From Flavobacteriaceae bacterium (GTDB lineage: Bacteria > Bacteroidota > Bacteroidia > Flavobacteriales > Flavobacteriaceae): a stretch of 64,000 nucleotides of DNA. The DNA is taken from positions 62,001 to 126,000 of the forward strand of contig CANGTQ010000002.1 of NCBI GenBank assembly GCA_947456955.1, given 5' to 3'. Of the stretch, positions 42,276 through 51,000 are shown piece after piece. The notes under the pieces were generated by a model that had not been told where the DNA came from, made no database searches, and saw only the letters and a list, made by a program, of their open reading frames with translations. The stretch's first letter is position 1. Each line of letters starts with the position of its first letter. The translations under genes and the position numbers were made by a program.

Positions 42276-43454
42276 TTACTTGAAAGCTGGTATTCCAGTA
42301 ATATCAGCACCAGTAATAAGTAAATGTATATCATGTGTTCCTTCATACGTTATTACAGACTCTAAATTCATACTGTGACGCATGATAGAATACTCTCCTG
42401 TAATACCCATTCCACCTAAGATTTGTCGAGCTTCTCGGGCAATGTGAATTGCCATATCAACGTTATTTCTTTTTGCCATCGAAATTTGAGCTGTTGTCGC
42501 TTTTCCTTCATTTCTCAAAACACCTAATCTCCAGGTCAACAATTGTGCTTTGGTAATTTCCGTAATCATCTCGGCCAATTTCTTTTGTTGCAATTGCGTT
42601 CCAGCAATAGGTTTGTCAAACTGAATACGCTCTTTTGCATAACGTAATGCGGTATCATAACAATCCATGGCAGCACCAATAGCACCCCAAGCAATTCCAT
42701 AACGTGCTGAATCCAAACACATCATAGGAGCACCTAGTCCAGATTTTCCAGGCAATAAATTTTCTTTAGGCACCTTTACATTATTGAATACCAATTCCCC
42801 TGTCGCACTTGCTCTTAGTGACCATTTGTTGTGCGTTTCTGGAGTAGTAAATCCTTCCATGCCGCGTTCTACAATTAATCCGTGAATTCTTCCAGATTCG
42901 TCTTTCGCCCAAACCACAGCAATATCAGCAAATGGCGCATTTGAAATCCACATTTTAGCACCATTCAACAAATAATGGTCGCCCATATCTTTAAAGTTGG
43001 TTGTCATGCCACTCGGATTAGAGCCATGGTCAGGTTCTGTCAATCCAAAACATCCCATAAATTCTCCTGTGGCAAGCTTAGGTAAATAGTTGCGACGTTG
43101 TTCTTCGGTTCCAAATTTCCAGATAGGATACATTACTAATGAAGATTGTACTGATGACGTGGAACGAACACCTGAGTCGCCTCTTTCTATTTCCTGCATG
43201 ATTAAGCCATAAGAAATTTGATCTAAACCGGCACCACCATATTCTTCCGGAATATAAGGACCAAAGCCGCCAATTTCACCCAAACCACTAATGATTTGTT
43301 TCGGAAATTCAGCACGCTGCGCATAGTCTTCTATAATCGGAGAAACTTCGCGTTTCACCCACGCACGAGCAGAATCACGAACTAATTTATGTTCCTCTGT
43401 TAACAAATCATCTAACAAATAATAATCGGGAGCTTGAAATAAATCTGGTTTCAT
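42276..43454 (-). CDS. Acyl-CoA dehydrogenase, glutaryl-CoA dehydrogenase-like
   Basis: This 392-residue flavoenzyme has the acyl-CoA dehydrogenase signature GCFGLTEPDHGSNPSGM near residue 133, MWISNAPFADIAVVWAK near 168 and the C-terminal RQILGGMGITGEYSIMRHSMNLESVITYEGTHDIH, with the catalytic Glu in YEGT. The RSTSSVQSSL segment near 96 and overall sequence resemble glutaryl-CoA dehydrogenase of lysine/tryptophan degradation. The saccharopine dehydrogenase at 11279 fits the same pathway, though the two are not linked. Confidence 0.88.
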   Translation of the reverse strand: MKPDLFQAPDYYLLDDLLTEEHKLVRDSARAWVKREVSPIIEDYAQRAEFPKQIISGLGEIGGFGPYIPEEYGGAGLDQISYGLIMQEIERGDSGVRSTSSVQSSLVMYPIWKFGTEEQRRNYLPKLATGEFMGCFGLTEPDHGSNPSGMTTNFKDMGDHYLLNGAKMWISNAPFADIAVVWAKDESGRIHGLIVERGMEGFTTPETHNKWSLRASATGELVFNNVKVPKENLLPGKSGLGAPMMCLDSARYGIAWGAIGAAMDCYDTALRYAKERIQFDKPIAGTQLQQKKLAEMITEITKAQLLTWRLGVLRNEGKATTAQISMAKRNNVDMAIHIAREARQILGGMGITGEYSIMRHSMNLESVITYEGTHDIHLLITGADITGIPAFK

Positions 43455-43561
43455 CTTTAATGTCTTTTACGAAAACGTTTGCAAAGCTACATAATCTTAA
43501 TTAAAATTTTGTTCAACAATTGTTATAATTTTTAGAAGCTTTTTTCAGATTGAAGTAACCA

Positions 43562-44281
43562 CTATTTTAATTTTTTAAATTCAGTTTTATTGGTGAGTAA
43601 AAATTCCAAAATAGCCAATTCGTCTTTTTCAATTATCGTTTTCGATTGCGGATTGGCTTCGCAATAATTAAGGAATCCGGAAATTTCTTCATTTTTTAAT
43701 TCTAGTGTTTTAGAAAAAAAGGATTCTTCAAAATTAGCTTTAGCGTATTCCTTAAATGTTATCTTTTCTTCCGGAGCTTTAGGCTTAGGATTATTACTTT
43801 TAAACAATTTCCCAACCATTTTTCCTATCTGGACAAAATCCATTCCTAAAGGTATTTCTCCGGTGTAAATGTCTTTATTTACTGGGTTTGATTGCTGTTT
43901 TTCAAGTTCCGCCATCTTTATACCATTATAGGAAGTGGCTTCTATTTTTATAGCTTTAATCTGCCGTATCTCCACCTCTTTAAGCGGAATAGGTTTCTCA
44001 TTTAGTTTAATTAATAGCATACTTTTTTCAAAGTCTTCGACTGTCAGGGTATATTTCTGATCGGCAAAATTTTCAGACATAAAGACAAGGACATCATCGA
44101 CTTTGGCTTCTATGTCAAATTCGCCTAAAGGATTGGTTTGGGTGATTTTTTTTGTAGTAAAATTGATGACGTCTACACTTTTCTGATAACTATCCTGATA
44201 GGAAACTTTTCCGTGAATCATTTTTTGCGAAAAGCAGGTACAAGAGAACAATAAAAATATGATGGAAATAATTTTTGCCAT
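43562..44281 (-). CDS. Carboxypeptidase-regulatory-like secreted protein
   Basis: This 239-residue protein has a signal peptide (MAKIISIIFLLFSCTCFSQ) and then a regulatory-like beta-sandwich: IHGKVSYQDSYQKSVDVINFTTKK near residue 23, ETNPLGEFDI-like QTNPLGEFDIEAKVDDVLVFM and ENFADQKYTL. The second half is Lys/Glu-rich and helical (KEYAKANFEESFF). Similar Flavobacterial proteins are of unknown function. It seems to be transcribed alone. Confidence 0.72.
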   Translation of the reverse strand: MAKIISIIFLLFSCTCFSQKMIHGKVSYQDSYQKSVDVINFTTKKITQTNPLGEFDIEAKVDDVLVFMSENFADQKYTLTVEDFEKSMLLIKLNEKPIPLKEVEIRQIKAIKIEATSYNGIKMAELEKQQSNPVNKDIYTGEIPLGMDFVQIGKMVGKLFKSNNPKPKAPEEKITFKEYAKANFEESFFSKTLELKNEEISGFLNYCEANPQSKTIIEKDELAILEFLLTNKTEFKKLK

Positions 44282-44379
44282 GGGTATTTGAATTTGTTAA
44301 ACTTCAGCTACTAAAGTTAAGAAATTCCCCGTTGTAAAACAGGAAGAGTTTGTTAAAGTTTTAATGCAGCAAGTACAAC

Positions 44380-45120
44380 TTACATCTTCAGATAAAAATC
44401 TTTTGTCAAATCGATATACTCTTCTGTATATTGATGACGGGCAGTTTCAATAATGAGTTCGTCAATGAGGGTTTGTTTTTGAGTTTTGGAGAAAGCCAAT
44501 AAACTTCTTTTAATCTCTGTCGTTGGAGTTCCTTTTACACGGGTAATTTTGAAAGGATGTAACTCAAAGTCTTTGGCTAACGCGATAAACTTTTCTTCTT
44601 CTTTAAAAGGAATAATAACGGCAAAAATTCCGTTTTCAGACAATAACAAATTTACAGCTTCTACTAAATCTTTAAAAGGCAAGGCGTCTGAAAATCGTGC
44701 TAAATCTCTTTGCTCGTTTTCGGTTTTATAATCTTCGGTATAAAACGGTGGATTTGAAATGATAATATCGTAGTCTTCTTCCGGCTCTTCCATAAATTCA
44801 TCTAAACCCGCATGAAAACAAAACAATTTATCGCCCCAAGGTGAACTTTCGAAATTCTCAACACATTGTTCAAAAGCGTTTTCATCAATTTCGATGGCGT
44901 CAATTTGCTGCGCCAGTTCGCCTTGCAGGCTCGGGTGCTCAGCGTTGCTTCTTTGGGCTAATATTAAAGATAAAATTCCGGTTCCGGCACCAATATCCAA
45001 AATAGAAAAAGGATTATTGTCAATGGGACACCATGCTCCAAGTAAAACACCATCGGTGCCTACTTTCATAGCGCAACGGTCTTGGTTTATGGTAAATTTT
45101 TTGAATTGAAATTTTGACAA
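44380..45120 (-). CDS. trmN6: tRNA1(Val) (adenine(37)-N6)-methyltransferase
   Basis: This 246-residue class I methyltransferase has the SAM site ILDIGAGTGILSLILAQRS near residue 40 and the catalytic N6-adenine motif IISNPPFYTEDYK near 121, as in YfiC/TrmN6. No ATG lies before the conserved FKKFTINQDRCAMKVGTDG; the start appears to be a TTG at 45120. The residues NAEHPSLQGELAQQ near 59 look like an insertion between the SAM motif and the acidic motif DAIEIDE. It is encoded by a more GC-rich stretch containing the small palindrome GCCTTGCAGGC. Confidence 0.86.
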   Translation of the reverse strand: MSKFQFKKFTINQDRCAMKVGTDGVLLGAWCPIDNNPFSILDIGAGTGILSLILAQRSNAEHPSLQGELAQQIDAIEIDENAFEQCVENFESSPWGDKLFCFHAGLDEFMEEPEEDYDIIISNPPFYTEDYKTENEQRDLARFSDALPFKDLVEAVNLLLSENGIFAVIIPFKEEEKFIALAKDFELHPFKITRVKGTPTTEIKRSLLAFSKTQKQTLIDELIIETARHQYTEEYIDLTKDFYLKM

Positions 45121-45142
45121 AAGAATGTTTTTTAAATTTATA

Positions 45143-45195
45143 CCATTAAGAAATTAAGAAAATTAAGGCTTAATGAACCTTAACTATCTTAATGG
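45143..45195. repeat. Word array with inverted arms (ATTAAGA) between rimM and trmN6
   Basis: CCATTAAG, AAATTAAG and AAAATTAAGG at 45143-45168 are faced by CCTTAACTATCTTAATGG at 45178-45195, the inverse complement. The array fills much of the 89-base gap. Confidence 0.8.
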
Positions 45196-45209
45196 TTCAA
45201 AAATAAAAT

Positions 45210-45734
45210 TTATAAATACATTTCGACCAAGCCTTCCGGTAAATCCATCACGACTTTTTTGTTTTCGCGGTCAATTTTCACCAAAAATTGGTCAATCATT
45301 GGAACAAGGATTTCCACGGTTCCGTTTACAACTTCAAATAAAGGTTGTGCAGAAGAATCATTTATGGATACAATTTTTCCGAAAACACCCAAGCGCTTAT
45401 CTTCAATTTCAAACCCGATGACTTCATGAAAATAAAATTTGTTGCCTTCAAGTTTTGGCAACATGCTAAGCGGAAGATAAACATCACAATTAAGAATGCT
45501 GTCGGCTTCTTCTTCGGAATCGACATCTTCAAATTGCACCCGAAGAAAATCATTTTTGTGGAGTGAACTGTTTTCAATAAAAAATGGAACCAGATTTTTG
45601 TTGAACTCAACAAATACTGATTCCATATTTTCATATAACTCGGGTTCGTCAGTATCTAAATAGATAAGCACTTCCCCTTTGAAACTAAATTTTTTAGCAA
45701 TTTTACCTAAATAGAAACAATCTTCTTTACGCAT
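45210..45734 (-). CDS. rimM: Ribosome maturation factor RimM
   Basis: This 174-residue protein helps 30S assembly and binds S19. The N-terminal domain reads CFYLGKIAKKFSFKGEVLIYLDTDEPELY (about 6-34). The PRC-barrel domain starts near 95 (KFYFHEVIGFEIEDKRLGVFG) and ends LVPMIDQFLVKIDRENKKVVMDLPEGLVEMY. It is 14 bases downstream of rpsP on the same strand, the usual S16-RimM operon pair. Confidence 0.95.
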   Translation of the reverse strand: MRKEDCFYLGKIAKKFSFKGEVLIYLDTDEPELYENMESVFVEFNKNLVPFFIENSSLHKNDFLRVQFEDVDSEEEADSILNCDVYLPLSMLPKLEGNKFYFHEVIGFEIEDKRLGVFGKIVSINDSSAQPLFEVVNGTVEILVPMIDQFLVKIDRENKKVVMDLPEGLVEMYL

Positions 45735-45748
45735 AATTGCTTGAAGTA

Positions 45749-46465
45749 TTATGCTTCAGTTTGCGTTGCCTGTTCGCTATCGCTCGAGTCCTCGCTAGTC
45801 TCTTCAGCAGCAGGTGCTTCTGTAGCTTCTTCTGTTGCAACTTCAGCTACAACTTCTTCTGTAGCAGGAGCTTCTTCAACAACTGGAGCATCTTCAGCAA
45901 CAACTTCTTCTGTAGCTACATCAGCAGCAGACTCTTCAATAGCAACTTCAGTTACAGCTTCCGGAGCTTCTACTTCTTCAACAGCAACCTCTTCAGCAAC
46001 TTCTTCTACTTTTGCAGCTTCAACAGCGGCAGCAGCACGTTTTTCATTAGCAGCTTTCTCAGCTTTTAGAGCTTTCGCTTTAGCAGCTTCTTGCGCTTTT
46101 GATAAACTTTCTTTTTTAATGTCAACTTTTCCAGCTTTTTCTTCTAACCATTTAGCCAATTTTGCGTCAGCTTGCTCTTGCGTTAAAGCTCCTTTACGAA
46201 CGCCGCCATCAAGGTGATGTTTCATTAAAGCACCTTTGTAAGAAAGGATAGCTCTTGCAGTATCTGTTGGTTGTGCTCCATTGTGTAACCATTGTACCGC
46301 TTGGTCAAGGTTTAAATCAATAGTGGCAGGATTGGTGTTTGGATTGTAAGTTCCTAATTTTTCAAGGTATCTACCATCTCTTTTTGATCTAGCATCAGCT
46401 GCTACGATCCAGTAAAAAGGCTTTTGTTTTTTACCGTGTCTTTGTAATCTAATTTTTACTGACAT
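45749..46465 (-). CDS. rpsP: 30S ribosomal protein S16 with long acidic tail
   Basis: The first 80 residues are normal S16 (MSVKIRLQRHGKKQKPFYWI and DARSKRDGRYLEKLGTYNP). The remaining residues, to a total of 238, form a C-terminal extension, first Lys/Ala-rich and helical, then Ala/Glu/Val-rich (many EEVA, EEAPA units). It ends TSEDSSDSEQATQTEA. S16 is normally 80-90 residues; tails occur in Bacteroidota, but this one is long. The ATG at 46465 was chosen. A TATCTTTG box on the minus strand at 46515-46522 is the likely promoter. Confidence 0.95.
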   Translation of the reverse strand: MSVKIRLQRHGKKQKPFYWIVAADARSKRDGRYLEKLGTYNPNTNPATIDLNLDQAVQWLHNGAQPTDTARAILSYKGALMKHHLDGGVRKGALTQEQADAKLAKWLEEKAGKVDIKKESLSKAQEAAKAKALKAEKAANEKRAAAAVEAAKVEEVAEEVAVEEVEAPEAVTEVAIEESAADVATEEVVAEDAPVVEEAPATEEVVAEVATEEATEAPAAEETSEDSSDSEQATQTEA

Positions 46466-46514
46466 AATCTTTTTGATTAATTTGAGGTACACGACCTCGT
46501 TATTTTTAAGGGTG

Positions 46515-46522
46515 CAAAGATA
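46515..46522 (-). promoter_or_regulatory. -7 box TATCTTTG of the rpsP-rimM operon
   Basis: This is an exact TAnnTTTG match, 49 bases before the rpsP ATG. A TTG 15 bases further upstream (46538-46540) is slightly closer than the usual -33 spacing. Confidence 0.5.
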
Positions 46523-46666
46523 ACTTTTTTTTGAAAACAAACTAATCGAATGGCATCTTTTTAAATATTAAATAGCTTCCGCCCCATACTTTAACAATAA
46601 TTTTTTAAAATTTAGTTAGTGTTTTTACTTTAAAAAGTTATTTTTGTGGAGAAATACATTTAAAAA

Positions 46667-47383
46667 ATGAAAAGATTTTTGTCCCTATTTATTATAGCTT
46701 TGGCTTTTTCTTCTTGTCAGGAAGATGTGAAATTTAACAACCCTGGTTTTCAAGGGTTAAAAGATGATGTCTTTTGGAGAGCAAATGATGCAAGAGCTTA
46801 TGTTGATGCAACAGGTAAATTAAGAATTGAAGCACTTACTCAATATGAGATAATTACTTTAAATACCAATAGCGCTAATGCTGGAACCTATGTTTTAGGA
46901 ACTACAAATAGTAATAATTCGGCAACTTATTCTTCAAACTTTAATGATATCTCATTAGAATATGCGACCATTGCAGTTCCTGGCCCAACAGGAAGCATAA
47001 GTTTGGTTAATGGCGGAACAGGATACAGTAGCGGAACTTCAGTTGCAACAACTGGCGGAACAGGAAGCGGATTAACGGTAAATGTTGTTGCCAATGCTTC
47101 AGGAGTTGTTACTAGTGTTGCAGTTTCTTCTAGAGGCGGTGGTTATTTAGCGGGTGATTTAGTTACAGTTGCTGGCGGAAATGTTAATTGTAAGTTTAGA
47201 GTTGCGAATGTTCAAAATAGCAATGGTGAGATAAAAATCACCGAATATGATAATGTGAATTTTACTATTTCAGGTAAATTTAAATTCAATGCCGCCAATT
47301 CAAATGGCAGTCCTTTTGGCGGACCAATTTTGAATTTTCAATATGGGGAATTCTATAAAATACCCATTTACCCATCAATATAA
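46667..47383 (+). CDS. Lipoprotein, DUF6252-like, with glycine-rich insert
   Basis: This 238-residue lipoprotein has the lipobox AFSSCQED (Cys near 17; acidic residues follow). The start (FQGLKDDVFWRANDARAYVD) and end (INGKFKFNA-like ISGKFKFNAANSNG) resemble DUF6252 proteins of Flavobacteria. Between about 105 and 175 lies a Gly/Thr/Val-rich stretch (NGGTGYSSGTSV, GGTGSGLTVNVV, SRGGGYLAGDLVTV) that looks like an inserted repeat module. TATTTTTG at 46639-46646 is the likely -7 box. A strong terminator follows. The function is unknown. Confidence 0.7.
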   Translation: MKRFLSLFIIALAFSSCQEDVKFNNPGFQGLKDDVFWRANDARAYVDATGKLRIEALTQYEIITLNTNSANAGTYVLGTTNSNNSATYSSNFNDISLEYATIAVPGPTGSISLVNGGTGYSSGTSVATTGGTGSGLTVNVVANASGVVTSVAVSSRGGGYLAGDLVTVAGGNVNCKFRVANVQNSNGEIKITEYDNVNFTISGKFKFNAANSNGSPFGGPILNFQYGEFYKIPIYPSI

Positions 47384-47403
47384 TTCTGAAACAAATTAAA
47401 TAG

Positions 47404-47427
47404 AACCATCTTCGGATGGTTTTTTTG
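47404..47427 (+). terminator. Terminator after the DUF6252-like gene
   Basis: AACCATC and GATGGTT enclose a TTCG tetraloop (47404-47421) and are followed by six T. Confidence 0.9.
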
Positions 47428-47478
47428 TTAATTAAATAATAAAGTTCAAATTAATAACGGTTTGCGATTTATTTAAAC

Positions 47479-47486
47479 TACATTTG
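47479..47486 (+). promoter_or_regulatory. -7 box TACATTTG before the RRM protein
   Basis: This is an exact TAnnTTTG match, 24 bases before the ATG. TTTG at 47461-47464 is present but only 14 bases upstream. Confidence 0.45.
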
Positions 47487-47510
47487 TTATCGAATTTTTA
47501 AATAAATAAT

Positions 47511-47852
47511 ATGAATATTTTTGTTGGAAGTCTTCCGTTCAGTATTGACGAAGCAGATTTAAGAGAGTCTTTTGAGGCTTATGGAACAGTTGACTCTGTT
47601 AAAATTATTACTGATAAATTTACTGGAAGAAGTAAAGGATTTGGTTTTGTTGAAATGTCTAATGATGATGAAGCTCAAAAAGCTATCGACGAATTAAACG
47701 GTGCAACAGTTGAAGGACGTACTATAGTAGTTAATAAATCGGAACCAAAACCGGAAGGAGAAAGAAAATCATATAACAACAACCGTTCAGGTGGCGGTGG
47801 TTATAGTGGTGGCGGAAACTCTCGCGGTGGAGGAGACAGAGGAAGATACTAG
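47511..47852 (+). CDS. RRM-domain RNA-binding protein
   Basis: This 113-residue protein has one RRM (residues 1-80) with RNP2 IFVGSLPF and RNP1 KGFGFVEM, then a Gly/Arg/Ser-rich tail (SGGGGYSGGGNSRGGGDRGRY). Such small glycine-rich RNA-binding proteins are widespread in Bacteroidota and cyanobacteria and bind single-stranded RNA, possibly in post-transcriptional control or cold response. It is monocistronic with its own promoter and terminator. Confidence 0.95.
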   Translation: MNIFVGSLPFSIDEADLRESFEAYGTVDSVKIITDKFTGRSKGFGFVEMSNDDEAQKAIDELNGATVEGRTIVVNKSEPKPEGERKSYNNNRSGGGGYSGGGNSRGGGDRGRY

Positions 47853-47876
47853 TTTATACTCTAAAATAAATACTAA

Positions 47877-47902
47877 AGCCATCTCAATGAGATGGCTTTT
47901 TT
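47877..47902 (+). terminator. Terminator after the RRM gene
   Basis: AGCCATCTC (47877-47885) pairs with GAGATGGCT (47889-47897), followed by a T-run. Confidence 0.88.
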
Positions 47903-47975
47903 GTTTTTTGTTGATAACTAAAATTCGTTTTCTGAAGGCTAAAATGTATTTTTGTTTTTATCATAACAAAAGCTT

Positions 47976-48009
47976 TTGGCTAATGCCTTTTGCCTAATCC
48001 CTTGCTTGC
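47976..48009 (+). repeat. Heptamer word array ending at the dnaE start codon
   Basis: TTGGCTA, ATGCCTT, TTGCCTA, ATCCCTT and GCTTGC are consecutive and stop at the dnaE ATG (48010). Alternate units match best, giving a 14-base period. Confidence 0.75.
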
Positions 48010-51000
48010 ATGTATTTAATTTTTGATACCGAAACAACTGGTTTGCCAAGAAATTGGTCGGCGCCAATTACTGATACTGACAATTGGCCAAGATGCATTC
48101 AGATTGCATGGCAGTTGCACGATGAGTTGGGAAATCTTATCGAGCATCAGGATTATTTAGTTAAACCGGAAGGCTTTAATATTCCATTTGATGCCGAACG
48201 GATTCACGGAATTTCTACCGAATTAGCAGAAGCGCAGGGGATAGGATTAAACGAAGTTTTAGAAAAATTCAACATCGCTTTATCAAAATCAAAATTTATT
48301 GTCGGTCAAAATGTTGGCTTTGATGTCAATATTATGGGTTGCGAATTTCATCGAATGGGAATGCAATCTCCTATGAGTTCAATGCCCGTTTTGGATACTT
48401 GTACCGAAGTTACAGCATCACTTTTAAAATTACCCGGTGGTCGTGGCGGCAAATTTAAATTGCCAACCTTAACCGAGTTACATCAATATCTTTTCGGAGT
48501 TCCATTTTCAGAAGCACACAATGCCACTGCCGATGTTGAAGCAACGACTCGCTGTTTTTTAGAGTTAATTAACAGGCAAGTTTTTAGCAAAGAAGAATTA
48601 GACGTTCCTGCTGATTATTTTGAAAAATTCAAAGAAAAAAACCCACAGGAAATTCAACTTATTGGGTTGAAGCATATAAATCTGAAAGAAGCTTCAGAAG
48701 AAATTCGGAAACAATTTAAAAAGAAAGAGGAAGTTGAAACACCCACTCAAGAAGAAAAACAAGTTCATCACACTCTGGCAGCTGTTGACTTTGTTCATTT
48801 GCATAATCATACTCAATTTTCAGTATTGCAATCTACAATTAGTGTTGCCGATTTAGTAAAGGCAGCGGTTGAAAATAAAATGCCGGCAGTTGCCATGACG
48901 GACCATGCCAATTTGATGGGCGCCTTTCATTTTGTTCGCGATATTTTATACCATAATAAAACGGCGCAAGCCAAAAACATACAAGCCGAAGAAAAAGGGG
49001 AATTGCCAACAGAAACGATAATCAAACCTATTGTTGGTTGCGAATTTTATGTTTGTGATGATTTGAGTGACAAGTCTCGAAAAGACAACGGATATCAAAT
49101 TGTTTTCTTGGCCAAAACCAAAAAAGGGTATCACAATTTGGCAAAATTATCTTCCATTGCTTATACCCAAGGATTTTATTATGTTCCAAGAATTGATAGA
49201 AAAGCCATTCAACAATACAAAGAAGATATCATTGTGTTGTCTGGAAATTTATATGGGGAAATTCCAAGTAAAATTTTAAATATAGGTGAAAACCAAGCGG
49301 AAGAAGCTTTACTATGGTGGAAACAGGAATTCGGAGATGATTTTTATCTCGAATTAATGCGCCATAATCAGGAAGATGAAAATCGGGTAAATACCTCATT
49401 GATTTCATTATCAAAAAAGTACCAAATAAAAACTGTTGCCACTAACAACGTTTTTTATATCAATAAAGAAGATGCGAATGCTCACGATATTTTATTGTGT
49501 GTTCGCGATGGAGAAAAACAATCTACGCCAATTGGTCGCGGACGTGGTTATCGCTACGGATTGAACAACCAGGAGTATTATTTTAAGTCTGCAGAAGACA
49601 TGAAAAAGCTTTTTCATGATTTGCCAGAAGCGATTAATAATACTGAAGAAATCGTCAATAAAATTGAAATCTACGATTTATCAAGAGAAGTTTTATTGCC
49701 AAAATTTGAGATTCCAAACGAGTTTTTAGATCCAGAAGACGAAGCTGATAAAGGCAAACGTGGTGAAAATAACTACTTGCATCATTTAACTTATGAAGGT
49801 GCGAAAAGGAGATACGATGAAATCACACCGGAAATCAAAGAACGTATCGATTTTGAATTATTGACAATAGAAAATTCCGGTTATCCTGGTTACTTTCTAA
49901 TCGTTCAGGATTTCATAGCCGAAGCTAGAAGAATGGATGTTTCCGTTGGTCCCGGTCGTGGTTCTGCTGCGGGTTCTGTTGTAGCTTATTGCCTCGGAAT
50001 TACCAATATTGATCCGTTGCTATACAATCTGCTTTTTGAGCGTTTCCTAAATCCAGACAGGGTTTCACTTCCCGATATTGATATCGATTTTGATGACGAA
50101 GGCCGAAGCAAAGTAATGGATTATGTAATTCAGAAATACGGTTCCAAACAAGTAGCACAAATCATTACCTACGGAACTATGGCAACCAAATCGAGTATTC
50201 GTGATACGGCCAGAGTTATGGATTTACCGCTATTTGAAGCGGATAAAGTAGCTAAATTAATTCCGGGATTAATGCCTTCAAAATGGAATTTAGCCCGACT
50301 TTTATCCGAAGATGAAGCCACAATTAAAAAAGCATTACGCCCTGAAGAATTTGACAGAGTGAAAGAATTGATTTCACTTTCCAAAATTGGGAACTTGTGT
50401 TCAGATACTATAAATCAGGCAAAATTCCTGGAAGGAAACCTAAGAAATACTGGAATCCATGCTTGTGGTGTAATCATTACGCCAAGCGATATTACCAATT
50501 TTGTTCCAGTGGCAACTGCCAAAGATTCGGATTTGTATGTTACCCAATTTGACAACTCAGTAGTTGAAAGCGCCGGATTATTAAAGATGGATTTTTTGGG
50601 TTTGAAAACTCTTACTTTGATAAAAGATACTGTAAAACTGGTAAAATACAGAACAGGAATAGAGTTAAATCCGGATGAATTTCCGATTGATGATATAAAG
50701 ACTTTTGAACTTTTTCAACGAGGTGAAACGGTTGGAATATTTCAGTATGAAAGTGCCGGGATGCAGAAATATTTAAAGGAATTGAAACCAACAGTTTTTG
50801 GTGATTTGATTGCCATGAATGCGTTATATCGTCCTGGACCAATTGCTTATATCCCGAGTTTTATCAAGCGTAAAAATGGCGAAGAAGAAATCACATATGA
50901 TATTGAAGCCTGCGAAGAATTGCTTAAAGAAACCTATGGAATTACGGTTTACCAAGAGCAGGTAATGCTTTTGTCGCAAAAGTTAGCCGATTTCTCAAAA

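Noticed and set aside
45737..46217. Long Ser/Ala-rich and Phe/Cys-rich plus-strand ORFs
   Set aside because: They are shadows of the low-complexity acidic tail of rpsP; codon repetition there keeps other frames open.
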